From positions 1-64,000 of the forward strand of contig JACKFF010000014.1 in assembly GCA_020632595.1 (NCBI GenBank): DNA of 64,000 nt, written 5' to 3'. The notes beneath the pieces were generated by a model. It was given only the letters and a program-made list of their open reading frames with translations. It was not told the DNA's origin and did not search any database. The stretch's first letter is position 1, and the number at the start of each line of letters is the position of its first letter. Below, piece by piece: positions 26,199-35,399 of the stretch. Source of the DNA: Nitrospiraceae bacterium. Lineage in GTDB: Bacteria; Nitrospirota; Nitrospiria; Nitrospirales; UBA8639. Position numbers and translations under genes: made by a program.

Positions 26199-27881
26199 AT
26201 GGGTATCCGAAAAACAGACGATCATATCCGTGAAATTGAAAAGTTACGAACCGAGATTGAGTCCATGGAACTCGAAATGCGGCAGCTGCATGACTCTCGA
26301 CAGAAGCTGCACCTTTCTCAGCAGAAAAACGAACAGTTAGTTTCTACTTTGCAGGAGGCCAAAGCCCAAATCGAAGCCCTTCGAAAGGAAGTCGATAAAC
26401 TCACCGCGCCTCCTTCAACTTTTGCCGTCTTTTATAACACCAACGCAGACGGGACCGTGAATGTCTCGCTTGGCGGCAGAAAGCTACGGGTCAACCTCCA
26501 TCCTTCTATCCCGCCAGAATCCCTTAAGAAAGGCCAAGAGGTCATATTGAATGAAGGCCTGAACGTGATTGAATCGCGAGGGTATGATCCGCAGGGCGAA
26601 ATCGCACATCTCAAACACCTACTGGACGACGGGCGAGCAGTGGTCAGCCTTCGCCTGGACGACGAGCGAGTGGTTGAAATCTCTGATTCGCTGAAACAGC
26701 AGACGTTGAGTGTCGGCGACCACCTCCTCTTTGAACCACGATCCGGATACCTCATCGAAAAACTTCCCAAAGGTGAAATGGAAGAACTCGTCATCGAGGA
26801 AGTCCCAGATATTCAGTACGACCAAATCGGCGGCCTTACCAAAGAACTGGAGCAGGTGAAGGATGCCGTGGAACTGCCCTTTCTCTACCCTGAGCTATTT
26901 GCTGAACACCGCTTATCACCCCCCAAAGGTCTTCTGCTGTATGGACCTCCGGGATGCGGAAAAACCTTGATTGCCAAAGCGGTCGCAAACTCCATCGCGA
27001 AAAAACTTGGTCACCTCAAAGGCAAGGACGTTCGCAGTTACTTCCTCCATATCAAGGGACCGGAATTATTGAATAAATATGTCGGTGAGTCTGAACGTCA
27101 AATTCGAGAAGTATTTGCGAAAGCGAAGGAGAAGGCGTCACACGGCAATCCGGTCATCGTCTTTTTTGATGAAATGGATGCGTTATTCCGAACAAGAGGG
27201 ACAGGGATTTCCTCGGACATGGAATCGACCATCGTACCCCAATTTTTATCTGAAATTGATGGCGTAGAAAGCCTTCGAGACGTGATCGTCATCGGTGCCA
27301 GTAACCGGCAAGACCTCATTGACCCGGCAGTTTTGAGACCGGGGCGTTTGGATATCAAAATAAAAATTCCCAGACCTGATAAACAGGGTGCAAAGGATAT
27401 CCTCGGGAAATATCTTCACGCAGACTTGCCCCTTGCGGAATCCGAATTGACCCAACATGGCTCGGATCGATCGGCGTATATCAATCATCTAATCGACACC
27501 ACGGTCGAGGCCATGTATGCGTTGACCGAGGAAAATCAATTTCTAGAAGTCACCTATGCCAATGGTGAAAAGGAAACCGTGTACTTCAAGGATTTTGCCA
27601 GTGGCGCATTGATCGAAAGTGTCGTCTCCCGCGCGAAAAAACTGGCCATCAAACGGGCAATTTCCGGCGACACCAAAGGCCTCAAATCCGAGGATTTTCT
27701 GCGGGGCATTCGCGAAGAATTCAAGGAACAGGAAGATTTACCAAATACCACTCACCCCGATGATTGGGCAAAAATAGCAGGGAAAAAGGGCGAAAAAATC
27801 GTTCATGTGCGCACTTTAACCACCGATGAGGATTCAGAGCCACGAGAAATAGAAACCATCAGCGTCGGTCATTATTTTTAA
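26199..27881 (+). CDS. arc: Proteasome-associated AAA+ ATPase ARC/Mpa
   Basis: A 560-residue ring ATPase that unfolds tagged substrates and feeds them into the 20S core. An N-terminal coiled coil (about 8-68) is followed by OB folds (about 70-190, with VNVSLGGRKLRVN) and one AAA+ domain: Walker A GPPGCGKTLIAKAVA near residue 249, Walker B IVFFDEMDALFRTRG, sensor-1 GASNRQDLIDPAVLRPGR. The C-terminus ends ISVGHYF. The penultimate-Tyr pattern corresponds to the GQYL-type tail with which Mpa/ARC docks into the proteasome alpha ring. First gene of the set; dop follows after 30 bases. Confidence 0.95.
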   Translation: MGIRKTDDHIREIEKLRTEIESMELEMRQLHDSRQKLHLSQQKNEQLVSTLQEAKAQIEALRKEVDKLTAPPSTFAVFYNTNADGTVNVSLGGRKLRVNLHPSIPPESLKKGQEVILNEGLNVIESRGYDPQGEIAHLKHLLDDGRAVVSLRLDDERVVEISDSLKQQTLSVGDHLLFEPRSGYLIEKLPKGEMEELVIEEVPDIQYDQIGGLTKELEQVKDAVELPFLYPELFAEHRLSPPKGLLLYGPPGCGKTLIAKAVANSIAKKLGHLKGKDVRSYFLHIKGPELLNKYVGESERQIREVFAKAKEKASHGNPVIVFFDEMDALFRTRGTGISSDMESTIVPQFLSEIDGVESLRDVIVIGASNRQDLIDPAVLRPGRLDIKIKIPRPDKQGAKDILGKYLHADLPLAESELTQHGSDRSAYINHLIDTTVEAMYALTEENQFLEVTYANGEKETVYFKDFASGALIESVVSRAKKLAIKRAISGDTKGLKSEDFLRGIREEFKEQEDLPNTTHPDDWAKIAGKKGEKIVHVRTLTTDEDSEPREIETISVGHYF

Positions 27882-27911
27882 TCATATCTAGCTGCTTTTC
27901 ATGAGGCCTCC

Positions 27912-29390
27912 TTGCTGCGAATTCTTGGAACGGAAACTGAATTCGGAATCATATCTCGCTCACCAGGCCACCCTGATCCCGTAGCGAATTCCCTTCGGTT
28001 AATCAGTCACTGTCCTCATCTCCCCGCTCCCACGGCCCTATGGGATTACGAAAATGAAAATCCCTTTTGGGATGCGCGTGGCTTTCCGGTCGAAGGCGAA
28101 CCCGAACGACCAAGCGCCAGTTATAATCGTCAACTCAACAAAGTATTGCCCAATGCCGGTCGCCTCTATGTCGATGGAGCTCACCCGGAATATTCCACCC
28201 CCGAATGCAGCAATCCCCGGGAGGTGGTGGCCTATGAACGTGCCGGTGACCACATTGTGGCTGAGTGCTTGGCCCGACTGAACCACAGTATGGGAGAAGA
28301 GAATTTCCTGGTGTACCGTAACAATTCAGACGGAAAAGGAAACAGCTTCGGATACCACGAAAATTATATTTTGTCCCGCCGGATTCCATTTGAACAGGTA
28401 GCGAACGTTCTACTCCCCTTCTTTGTTTCACGCCCCATCTTTTGTGGCGCAGGGAAAGTGGGAGCCGAAAACGGCACAGATCCTGTGCATTATCAAATCT
28501 CACAGCGGGCAGATTTTTTTGAATGTCTGCTTGACCTCAATACCATGGTCAACCGTCCCATCATTAATACCCGTGATGAACCCCATGCCCATCAAGCCGA
28601 CTACCGTCGCCTCCATGTCATCGTGGGTGATGCCAATATGTCCGAAGTATCAACCTTCTTAAAGGTCGGCACGACGGCCATTATCATGGAAATGCTGGAA
28701 CAGCAAGGGGCTCTCCCACATATCGAATTGACCGATCCGGTCAAGGCCATCAAGGCGGTATCCCGAGATTTGACTGTGAAATGTTCGCTTCCGCTAAACA
28801 ATGGGCAACACACCACCGCCCTCGCTATTCAGCGGGCCTTTCTGCAATCAGCCCATGACTTTTATCGGACCAGAGAGGTCTCTCCTGTCACCAAGGAGGT
28901 GCTTGTCCGATGGGAATCCACTTTGGATACCTTGGAGCGTGATCCCTTTGAGCTTCGGCGAGAAGTCGATTGGGTCGCTAAACATGCATTGATTCAATCC
29001 TATATGGATCGTAAACGCTGTTCCTGGAATGATCCCAGGGTGGCCATGATGGATTTACAATATCACGACGTGCGACCAAACAAGGGCCTGTACTATACCC
29101 TGGAGCGGACGGGGCAAATTGAACGATTGACTCTCGAGCTGGAGATCGAGCGTGCTCGCCAGACTGCACCGGCTTTCACACGGGCATTTTTCCGTGGTCA
29201 ATGCTTAAAACACCTACCGGGCCAGGTATACGGCATGAGCTGGACTTCCATCCTCCTTCATACCGGAAATTCTACCATTAAGCGTATCCCACTGATGGAT
29301 CCTTATCGAGGCACCCAACAGCTCACCCAAGAATTGTTTAGGGACATTACCTCCGTGGATCAGTTATTATCCCGACTCGTGAAATCCTGA
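27912..29390 (+). CDS. dop: Deamidase/depupylase Dop
   Basis: A 492-residue glutamine-synthetase-fold enzyme of the Pup ligase/deamidase family. It begins LRILGTETEFGIISRS (the Glu pair binds Mg-ATP), then GRLYVDGAHPEYSTPEC with the nucleophilic Asp, and INTRDEPHAHQADYRRLHVI. Dop converts the C-terminal Gln of Pup to Glu and removes Pup-like tags. The GTETEFG start and the insertion after it favour Dop, while the other paralogue at 31.2 kb fits PafA. It starts with TTG preceded by GAGG at 5 bases; no ATG is available in frame. Confidence 0.9.
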   Translation: MLRILGTETEFGIISRSPGHPDPVANSLRLISHCPHLPAPTALWDYENENPFWDARGFPVEGEPERPSASYNRQLNKVLPNAGRLYVDGAHPEYSTPECSNPREVVAYERAGDHIVAECLARLNHSMGEENFLVYRNNSDGKGNSFGYHENYILSRRIPFEQVANVLLPFFVSRPIFCGAGKVGAENGTDPVHYQISQRADFFECLLDLNTMVNRPIINTRDEPHAHQADYRRLHVIVGDANMSEVSTFLKVGTTAIIMEMLEQQGALPHIELTDPVKAIKAVSRDLTVKCSLPLNNGQHTTALAIQRAFLQSAHDFYRTREVSPVTKEVLVRWESTLDTLERDPFELRREVDWVAKHALIQSYMDRKRCSWNDPRVAMMDLQYHDVRPNKGLYYTLERTGQIERLTLELEIERARQTAPAFTRAFFRGQCLKHLPGQVYGMSWTSILLHTGNSTIKRIPLMDPYRGTQQLTQELFRDITSVDQLLSRLVKS

Positions 29391-29432
29391 ATGAAACAAG
29401 GCACCCGGTCGGTCAGATAACCTTGAGGTCGC

Positions 29433-30275
29433 ATGAATTCTGAAAACGTTTCCCTTCCAAACTTCTCAGCTGACACATGTTCCAGTTTCTACCAATACCT
29501 CACCTCCCAACGACCCGACTTACTCCCCATGGCACGGTGGGAACACTCACTCCCCCAGCAAGGCCAAACAGACGCTTCATTGATGTCTACCAGGCCTCTT
29601 CCCTGGCCACACGGCACCACGGTTCTCGCCTTTACCTATGATAACGGCGTCCTCATCGCCGGAGACCGTCGCGCCACCGAGGGATTTCAAATTGCCGCAA
29701 ATCGAATGGAAAAGGTTTTTCAAACCGATGGCTTTTCTGCCATGGCTATTGCAGGAGCTGCAGGGCCCTGCGTGGAAATGGCAAAACTTTTCCGCATCGA
29801 ACTGGAACATTATGAAAAACTGGACGGACAACCCTTAACCTGCGAAGGAAAAGCCAATAGGCTTGGCCATATGGTCAAGGCCAACTTTCCCATGGTCTTA
29901 CATGGACTCGTAGTCATTCCCCTGTTTGTCGGCTATGACCACAAACGAGAGATTGGTCGCCTTTTCAAATATGACATAACGGGAGGACGCTACGAGGATA
30001 CGGATTTTCATGCAGTCGGCTCAGGAGGGAAAGATGCGCGATCTACCCTCAAAGAATATTTCCGAAAAAACTTATCGGAGGACGCGGCGGTCAAAGTGGC
30101 CCTTCGCGCTCTATTCAATGCCGCAGATGAAGATGTCGGAACCGGGGGACCAGACCTGGTGCGACGAATCTTCCCGACCGTTAAATTAGTTGACGCCCGG
30201 GGGGTTCGGGATGTGGATAACACCCAATTGGCTACAGTGTGCGAGGCCTTAGTGAACGAGAAACAGGAGACATAA
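29433..30275 (+). CDS. prcB: 20S proteasome beta subunit PrcB
   Basis: A 280-residue precursor. The propeptide is about 61 residues and ends PWPHG; the mature enzyme starts at Thr62 (TTVLAFTYDNG), the catalytic nucleophile. GDRRATEGFQ, IAGAAGPCVEMAKLFR, YEKLDGQPLT and DEDVGTGGPDLVRRIFPT are proteasome beta hallmarks. The subunit forms the two inner proteolytic rings. It lies only 42 bases after dop; in other proteasome-bearing bacteria the Pup/UBact gene often occupies this site, but no such frame fits here. Confidence 0.96.
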   Translation: MNSENVSLPNFSADTCSSFYQYLTSQRPDLLPMARWEHSLPQQGQTDASLMSTRPLPWPHGTTVLAFTYDNGVLIAGDRRATEGFQIAANRMEKVFQTDGFSAMAIAGAAGPCVEMAKLFRIELEHYEKLDGQPLTCEGKANRLGHMVKANFPMVLHGLVVIPLFVGYDHKREIGRLFKYDITGGRYEDTDFHAVGSGGKDARSTLKEYFRKNLSEDAAVKVALRALFNAADEDVGTGGPDLVRRIFPTVKLVDARGVRDVDNTQLATVCEALVNEKQET

Positions 30276-30278
30276 ACC

Positions 30279-30962
30279 GTGGCCCTGCCCTATTACGTTT
30301 CACCCGAACAAATGATGCAGGACCGGGCGGAATATGCCAAAAAAGGCATCGCCAAAGGCCGGTCAATCATCGCCATGGAATATTCAGATGGTGTGCTGTT
30401 TGTCGCCGATAACCCCAGCGCCTCCCTGTTTAAAATCTCTGAGATCTATGACAGCATCGCATTTTCAGGCGCGGGAAGATACAGTGAATTTGAGAATCTC
30501 CGAAAAGCCGGCATTCAACATGCGGACGTCAAAGGCATGATGTATAGCCGCGAAGATGTGACCGCACGATCACTGGCAAATGGCTATTCACAAATTCTCG
30601 GCACGCTCTTTAGCCAGGAAATGAAACCCTACGAAGTGGAACTACTCCTGGCTCAGGTCGGTGAGACACCGGAGCGCAATGAGTTATACCGCATCTCGTT
30701 TGATGGCAGTATTGTGGATGAACGAAAATTCATGGCCATTGGAGGACGATCTGAAACCATTTTAACCCTCCTCAAAAAAGAAATCCCTCATACTTGCCCT
30801 TCCCTAAAAGAAGCCTTAACGCTCTGCCAACATGCGTTTGAACAGGGCGCGGATTCTCGATCAAACCTCGAAGGTTTGGAAGTTGCGCTCTTGGACCGAA
30901 CTCGAATAGGCAGAAGATTTCGGCGAGTCCCGATCCTCGAAGCTACCCAAATTCTCGCCTAA
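30279..30962 (+). CDS. prcA: 20S proteasome alpha subunit PrcA
   Basis: A 227-residue alpha subunit that forms the outer gating rings and binds the ATPase tail. It begins with GTG three bases after the prcB stop. YYVSPEQMMQDRAEYAKKGI is the N-terminal helix H0 region, and GRSIIAMEYSDGVLFVADN and FSGAGRYSEFENLRKAG match bacterial PrcA. There is no catalytic Thr, as expected. Confidence 0.95.
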   Translation: MALPYYVSPEQMMQDRAEYAKKGIAKGRSIIAMEYSDGVLFVADNPSASLFKISEIYDSIAFSGAGRYSEFENLRKAGIQHADVKGMMYSREDVTARSLANGYSQILGTLFSQEMKPYEVELLLAQVGETPERNELYRISFDGSIVDERKFMAIGGRSETILTLLKKEIPHTCPSLKEALTLCQHAFEQGADSRSNLEGLEVALLDRTRIGRRFRRVPILEATQILA

Positions 30963-31230
30963 CCCCTCGGCATTCCTCCCTCCCACTCAGTTGATCATTC
31001 CCGGATCTGGGTGTATTCTGAGTATAAGATTCATTGAAATACTGCCTCTATTTTCGAGCATGGTCCATTTCAAAAACACGGAAAGTGAAGGATAGAAACA
31101 CTCAAGAAGGCCTGTTCAGGAAGATCGAATCACCCGAGGAGGATAATTCTCGATTGGCGGTCAGGCCCTTAACACGAGAAGGAGTCCGGCGGCGGAGATG
31201 TGATGTCATACCCTCAAAAAGCCTCAGGAG

Positions 31231-32622
31231 ATGGAAAGGCCGGATATGATGAAACGCATTGTTGGCCTTGAGAGTGAATACGGCCTGACATTTTCGCCGA
31301 ATGGACGGGTCTACCTTCCCATTGAAAAAATTCTCGGGTACATTTTTGAGGGACTCATCCCCAATAGCTGGCCGTCCAATGCCTTCCTCACGAATGGGGC
31401 GCGATTCTACCAGGACACGGGCTGCCATCCAGAATACTCCACCCCCGAATGCGACGACCTGCTTGATTTGATCATCCACGACAAAGCCGGCGAGCGGATC
31501 CTGGAAAGTTGTCTGCCCATTGCCGAAGAACGCTTGCGCGAAGAGGGACTGTCCGGCGAGATCTTCATTTTCAAAAACAATACGGATTCCCTCGGCAACA
31601 CGTATGGCTGCCATGAAAATTTCCTCATGCGCCGGGACGTGGATTTCTGGAAGGTCAGCGAACAGCTCATCCCCTTTTTCGTCACTCGTCAAATTTTTTC
31701 CGGAGCCGGGAAAATTCTTAAAGTATCAGGGAAGTCTCAATACTTTATCTCCCAACGCGCCCAACATATCCATGAAAAAACTTCTTCCTCTACGACGTCC
31801 TCCCGGAGCATTATCAATACACGCGATGAACCCCATGCTGATGCCGAAAAATACCGTCGGCTTCACATTATTCTCGGCGATTCCAATATGTCGGAGTTTT
31901 CCACCTACTTAAAGGTGGGGACGGCCATGATCGTCCTTTCCATGATCGAAGATGGATTCACCATTCCTCATATTGAGCTGGAAGAACCTGTTAAAGCGAT
32001 TCGAGACATCTCTCGGGATCCCACGCTCAAAAAAACCGTCAAACTTGAAGATGGGAGCAACCTGACCGCATTGGAAATTCAACAGACCTTCTGGGAACGG
32101 GCTGGTGAATATTTGGCGTTGCAGCCTCCCAACAAAGTCATGGCAGAAGTGCATTATGAATGGGGTCGCGTGTTGAGGATGCTGAAAACCTCCCCTATGG
32201 CACTTGTCCGCGAAATCGACTGGATCACCAAGCAATGGCTTCTCGAAAATTACATGGCCAACAAATCTTGTGGATGGGATGACCCCCGCTTAGGCATGAT
32301 GGATTTGCAATATCATGACATCAACCGACAACGAAGCCTATTTCATCTCCTGGCAGAGCGTAATCACATTCGAAAAATGATCGATGAGGACGCAATTGAA
32401 CAGGCCAAAACGGTTCCTCCTCAAACCACGCGAGCAAAAGTGCGAGGAGATTTCATCAGATTTGCCCGTGCAAAAAATCGGTCGTATACTGTGGATTGGA
32501 CCTATCTCAAACTGAACGGGTACTGGGAAGAAACCATTTTGTGCATGGACCCTTTTTGCCCTTTTAATCGACGCGTAGAGGAATTGCTCAGCCAAGTGCC
32601 TCATAACCGGCTCTTTCCATGA
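31231..32622 (+). CDS. pafA: Pup--protein ligase PafA
   Basis: A 463-residue ligase that would link a Pup-like modifier's C-terminal Glu to substrate lysines using ATP. Motifs: KRIVGLESEYGLTF, NGARFYQDTGCHPEYSTPEC, FKNNTDSLGNTYGCHENFLM, INTRDEPHADAEKYRRLHII, GDSNMSEFSTYLKVGTAM and QPPQTTRAKVRGDF-like VPPQTTRAKVRGDF. The likely starts are the ATGs at 31246 or 31249, with GGAGATGGAAAGG before them; 31231 is the first in frame. A 268-base gap separates it from prcA. The end overlaps the M23 gene by 4 bases. Confidence 0.95.
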   Translation: MERPDMMKRIVGLESEYGLTFSPNGRVYLPIEKILGYIFEGLIPNSWPSNAFLTNGARFYQDTGCHPEYSTPECDDLLDLIIHDKAGERILESCLPIAEERLREEGLSGEIFIFKNNTDSLGNTYGCHENFLMRRDVDFWKVSEQLIPFFVTRQIFSGAGKILKVSGKSQYFISQRAQHIHEKTSSSTTSSRSIINTRDEPHADAEKYRRLHIILGDSNMSEFSTYLKVGTAMIVLSMIEDGFTIPHIELEEPVKAIRDISRDPTLKKTVKLEDGSNLTALEIQQTFWERAGEYLALQPPNKVMAEVHYEWGRVLRMLKTSPMALVREIDWITKQWLLENYMANKSCGWDDPRLGMMDLQYHDINRQRSLFHLLAERNHIRKMIDEDAIEQAKTVPPQTTRAKVRGDFIRFARAKNRSYTVDWTYLKLNGYWEETILCMDPFCPFNRRVEELLSQVPHNRLFP

Positions 32623-33530
32623 TGAGCTCATTGTCCCCACGCCATCCTACAGCCTCATGGAAGGTCATATTTGTCGTTTGTCTCCTGCTTGCCAGCATTT
32701 TCCCTATTCAGATCGTTCCGAGTGCGGAACGGAACCGACCGGGTGCCAATGGCCATCTCACCGGAAAGCAGGGCCAAATCCTCTGGATCGACGTGCCGAC
32801 ATCTCACTCTACGACCAAAGTGAGTGGCCTATTTCTCAAACGGAGGATTCCCTTCTTCCCACATGGTGATACCCACTTTGCAGGCATGGTCGGAATCGAT
32901 ATGGAAGATCCACCGGGAATACAGGAGCTGAGTATTACGGTCCATTCCGACTCCGGATCAGAACATCTCAGCTACTCCGTCCAAGTCATCAAAGAAGACT
33001 ATACCGTCCAACACCTCACGCTGCCGAAGAATACCGTTGACCTTGACGCCAAAACCTTACAGCGCGTCCAAGAAGAAAAAAAAGAATTGGCAGCGGCCTT
33101 TCACCACGTCGGTGCACGTCCTTTATGGGACGGTCCGTTTCTTGAGCCTGTGAATGGGAAAATCACTGGAGTTTTTGGCAGTCGTCGAGTGATTAATGGT
33201 CAGAACCGAAAACCCCACTCAGGAGAAGATATCGCAGCGCCCAAAGGTACCCCGGTACAAGCCATTAACAAGGGCATCGTCGTGAAAACAGTCGATCACT
33301 TCTTCTCCGGTAAGGGTGTGGTCCTGGATCATGGGGTAGGCCTATTTTCCATGTACTTTCACCTCTCAGAGGTCGATGTCACTTCCGGCCAAACAATTCA
33401 GAAAGGTGAAGCCTTAGGCAAAGTCGGAGCCACCGGAAGAGCCACTGGCCCGCATCTCCATTGGGGCGTACATTTAAATGGCTCCCGAATCAATCCATAC
33501 GCATTGACTACTCTTCCCATTTCAAATTAA
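32619..33530 (+). CDS. Secreted M23 family metallopeptidase
   Basis: A 303-residue exported protein. It has a signal segment (about 14-35), a beta-rich middle, and a C-terminal LytM/M23 domain with intact zinc motifs: HSGEDIAAPKGTPV (H-xxx-D) and GPHLHWGVHLNG (H-x-H). It should cut peptide cross-links in peptidoglycan. The start overlaps the pafA stop (ATGA), so it is translated in the same unit as the proteasome ligase. That is an unexpected pairing, and whether the coupling is functional is unknown. Confidence 0.88.
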   Translation: MMSSLSPRHPTASWKVIFVVCLLLASIFPIQIVPSAERNRPGANGHLTGKQGQILWIDVPTSHSTTKVSGLFLKRRIPFFPHGDTHFAGMVGIDMEDPPGIQELSITVHSDSGSEHLSYSVQVIKEDYTVQHLTLPKNTVDLDAKTLQRVQEEKKELAAAFHHVGARPLWDGPFLEPVNGKITGVFGSRRVINGQNRKPHSGEDIAAPKGTPVQAINKGIVVKTVDHFFSGKGVVLDHGVGLFSMYFHLSEVDVTSGQTIQKGEALGKVGATGRATGPHLHWGVHLNGSRINPYALTTLPISN

Positions 33531-33643
33531 TTAAAGGACTCTGGCATTTTGTTGGTCCTCCGCTTCTCCTGATTCAACGTGAACCAGCTCTTCTTATAGA
33601 CATCAGATACATTTCGATTATCGGAAAATAAATACCCTTTCCC

Positions 33644-34201
33644 ATGCGATATATTTGTGTTTTCTGCGGCTCCAGTCTCGGGCACGACCCAGGATTTACC
33701 AACATGGCACAGCGATTGGGTCATGCGCTTGTCCAACAGGGAATGGGCTTGGTCTATGGTGGGGGGAATATTGGACTGATGGGCGTGCTGGCATCAACCG
33801 TACTGCAGGAAGGCGGGACCGTCATCGGTGTTATTCCCAAACATCTGGCAGAAAAAGAACTCCTACATCAGGAACTCACAGCCACGCATATTGTGAACAC
33901 CATGCATGAACGAAAAACCCTCATGGCAGATCTGTCAGCCGGATTCATCACCTTACCCGGTGGATTTGGAACATTGGAAGAATGTTGCGAAATGGTAACC
34001 TGGGCGCAGTTAAAACTTCACCACAAGCCCTGTGGCCTGCTGAATTGCTTTGGGTTTTTTGATGGTCTGTTAAAATTTTTCGACCATCAAGTCCATCAAG
34101 GGTTCCTCAACCTGACCAACCGGGCGTTACTTCTTGAAGCCGCCACTCCGGAGGACCTGCTACCCCTTATCCTGGACCGACTCGAGCCTGACGTTCGCTA
34201 A
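33644..34201 (+). CDS. LOG family phosphoribohydrolase-like protein
   Basis: A 185-residue Rossmann-fold protein of the TIGR00730/LOG family. Motifs: VFCGSSLGHDPGF, YGGGNIGLMGVLA, MHERKTLMADL and the family signature LPGGFGTLEE. LOG proteins release adenine-type bases from nucleoside 5'-monophosphates. In bacteria they are often nucleotide-metabolism enzymes rather than hormone makers. The length is typical. It converges with the next gene; a small CGGCTTA-A-TAAGCCG hairpin at 34209-34223 lies between them. Confidence 0.9.
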   Translation: MRYICVFCGSSLGHDPGFTNMAQRLGHALVQQGMGLVYGGGNIGLMGVLASTVLQEGGTVIGVIPKHLAEKELLHQELTATHIVNTMHERKTLMADLSAGFITLPGGFGTLEECCEMVTWAQLKLHHKPCGLLNCFGFFDGLLKFFDHQVHQGFLNLTNRALLLEAATPEDLLPLILDRLEPDVR

Positions 34202-34212
34202 CAGCATCCGGC

Positions 34213-35049
34213 TTAATAAGCCGAGGGCCTGGAAAGGGGACGATTGGTCATCAATTCCATCGCCCGAAGATTATCAAACGAAAATCCGCCATCCCCCATT
34301 ACAACCAATCCCAATTTGCCCTTTTTGAATGACTGATCATAGACATCAAGGCTCAAGTGGTTATCAAAAGAGATTTCAGTAAATTCCTTACTGATAATGG
34401 TATTTCGTTGAATCCGGAGAGAATGCCACTCAGCAGATCGAAGGATCAGTGCCTCCCTCCCTAATTCGGTTGGTTGCCCATTCTTGACGACATACGCCAC
34501 AACCTCGTTTGTTCTGGGTTCCACAACGGTGGCATAGAAATTTTTATCATCCTGGATGCCATATGCCAATCCGGCTTTTCCGGTCGGTGTTCCCAGATTA
34601 AGCTTTAATCGGACCGAAAGATCCACATATTCAACCACAACGTCTTCCGCAACGAGTAACTGATAACACCAACCCTCCCCGCATTGTAAGCGCTGCTCTA
34701 CCAGGTTGGGACGACTGGGGGCTGTCTCATCGTCTTTGACTGACCATCCACCCTTTCCTGAAGATCCACCAACCGCTTGTGTAAAGCCATTCGGCAAATC
34801 GCCTGAAGGCGATTGATCAAAATTCCATTCCTGAAAAAGAGGGGGAGTGGTTTTATGAAACGGCTTAGGAAGCTCCTGAGGTTGCTCTTCCGAAAATCCC
34901 ACGGAAGCTCCCATCAGAAGACAACTCATGGCCATCCCCAAAACCGATACTCCATAGCCAAATAAACTTCGTATGCCTTTAACCTTTTGCTCAGACCTGG
35001 ACAGAACATGCTTTACAAACCAATTCAAATCCTCGTGTTTCATAACCAT
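34213..35049 (-). CDS. Secreted protein with LamG-like/DUF1080-type beta domain
   Basis: A 278-residue protein with an N-terminal membrane segment (about 30-52, ending GFSEE) and a beta-rich body: FQEWNFDQSPSGDLPNGF, KAGLAYGIQDDKNFYATVVE, WHSLRIQRN and GKLGLVVMGDGGFSFDNL. The last elements are those of concanavalin-like jelly-roll domains that bind sugars (3-keto-disaccharide hydrolase/LamG types). No catalytic residues could be assigned. It is probably periplasmic or surface-located; the function is unknown. Confidence 0.6.
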   Translation of the reverse strand: MVMKHEDLNWFVKHVLSRSEQKVKGIRSLFGYGVSVLGMAMSCLLMGASVGFSEEQPQELPKPFHKTTPPLFQEWNFDQSPSGDLPNGFTQAVGGSSGKGGWSVKDDETAPSRPNLVEQRLQCGEGWCYQLLVAEDVVVEYVDLSVRLKLNLGTPTGKAGLAYGIQDDKNFYATVVEPRTNEVVAYVVKNGQPTELGREALILRSAEWHSLRIQRNTIISKEFTEISFDNHLSLDVYDQSFKKGKLGLVVMGDGGFSFDNLRAMELMTNRPLSRPSAY

Positions 35050-35399
35050 CCCTACCCCAAAAAGACATGAATATTAAGTAGACGGACACCCATAGCGCCT
35101 ACGATGATACGCATTCTCAACCGAAGTCCACAACCCCTTTCTGGCGGTCAAAGCCATCCTCAATCAGGATACCATCAGCCGCCCGCCACCCTCACGAGGG
35201 ACGAGAGTCCTGACAAAGAAAATTCATGAGCCCCTTCGCGCTTTCCACAGGCCCACGTATAAGACCCTGGTGGCCCAGGACAACACAAATGCCATCCCTT
35301 CCGTCTAACCATTTTCCAGAAAAAATTGCAGAAAAAGTCGAGCTTTGATAGGTTGAAGTGGCCGCTGGTCTTCTTTAAATCTGATTCTCATAAACAGAT
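35050..35399. other. Divergent intergenic region before the tolC-like gene
   Basis: About 350 bases between divergent genes. I see no small gene with a ribosome site, no strong hairpin and no clear promoter motif; both promoters should lie here. Confidence 0.4.

Noticed and set aside
31034..31249. 71-codon TTG-start frame between prcA and pafA as a Pup/UBact candidate
   Set aside because: It is Arg-rich and in the right place, but its end (RRWKGRI) lacks the terminal Gly-Gln/Glu and the conserved C-terminal helix, the ribosome site is poor, and it overlaps pafA.
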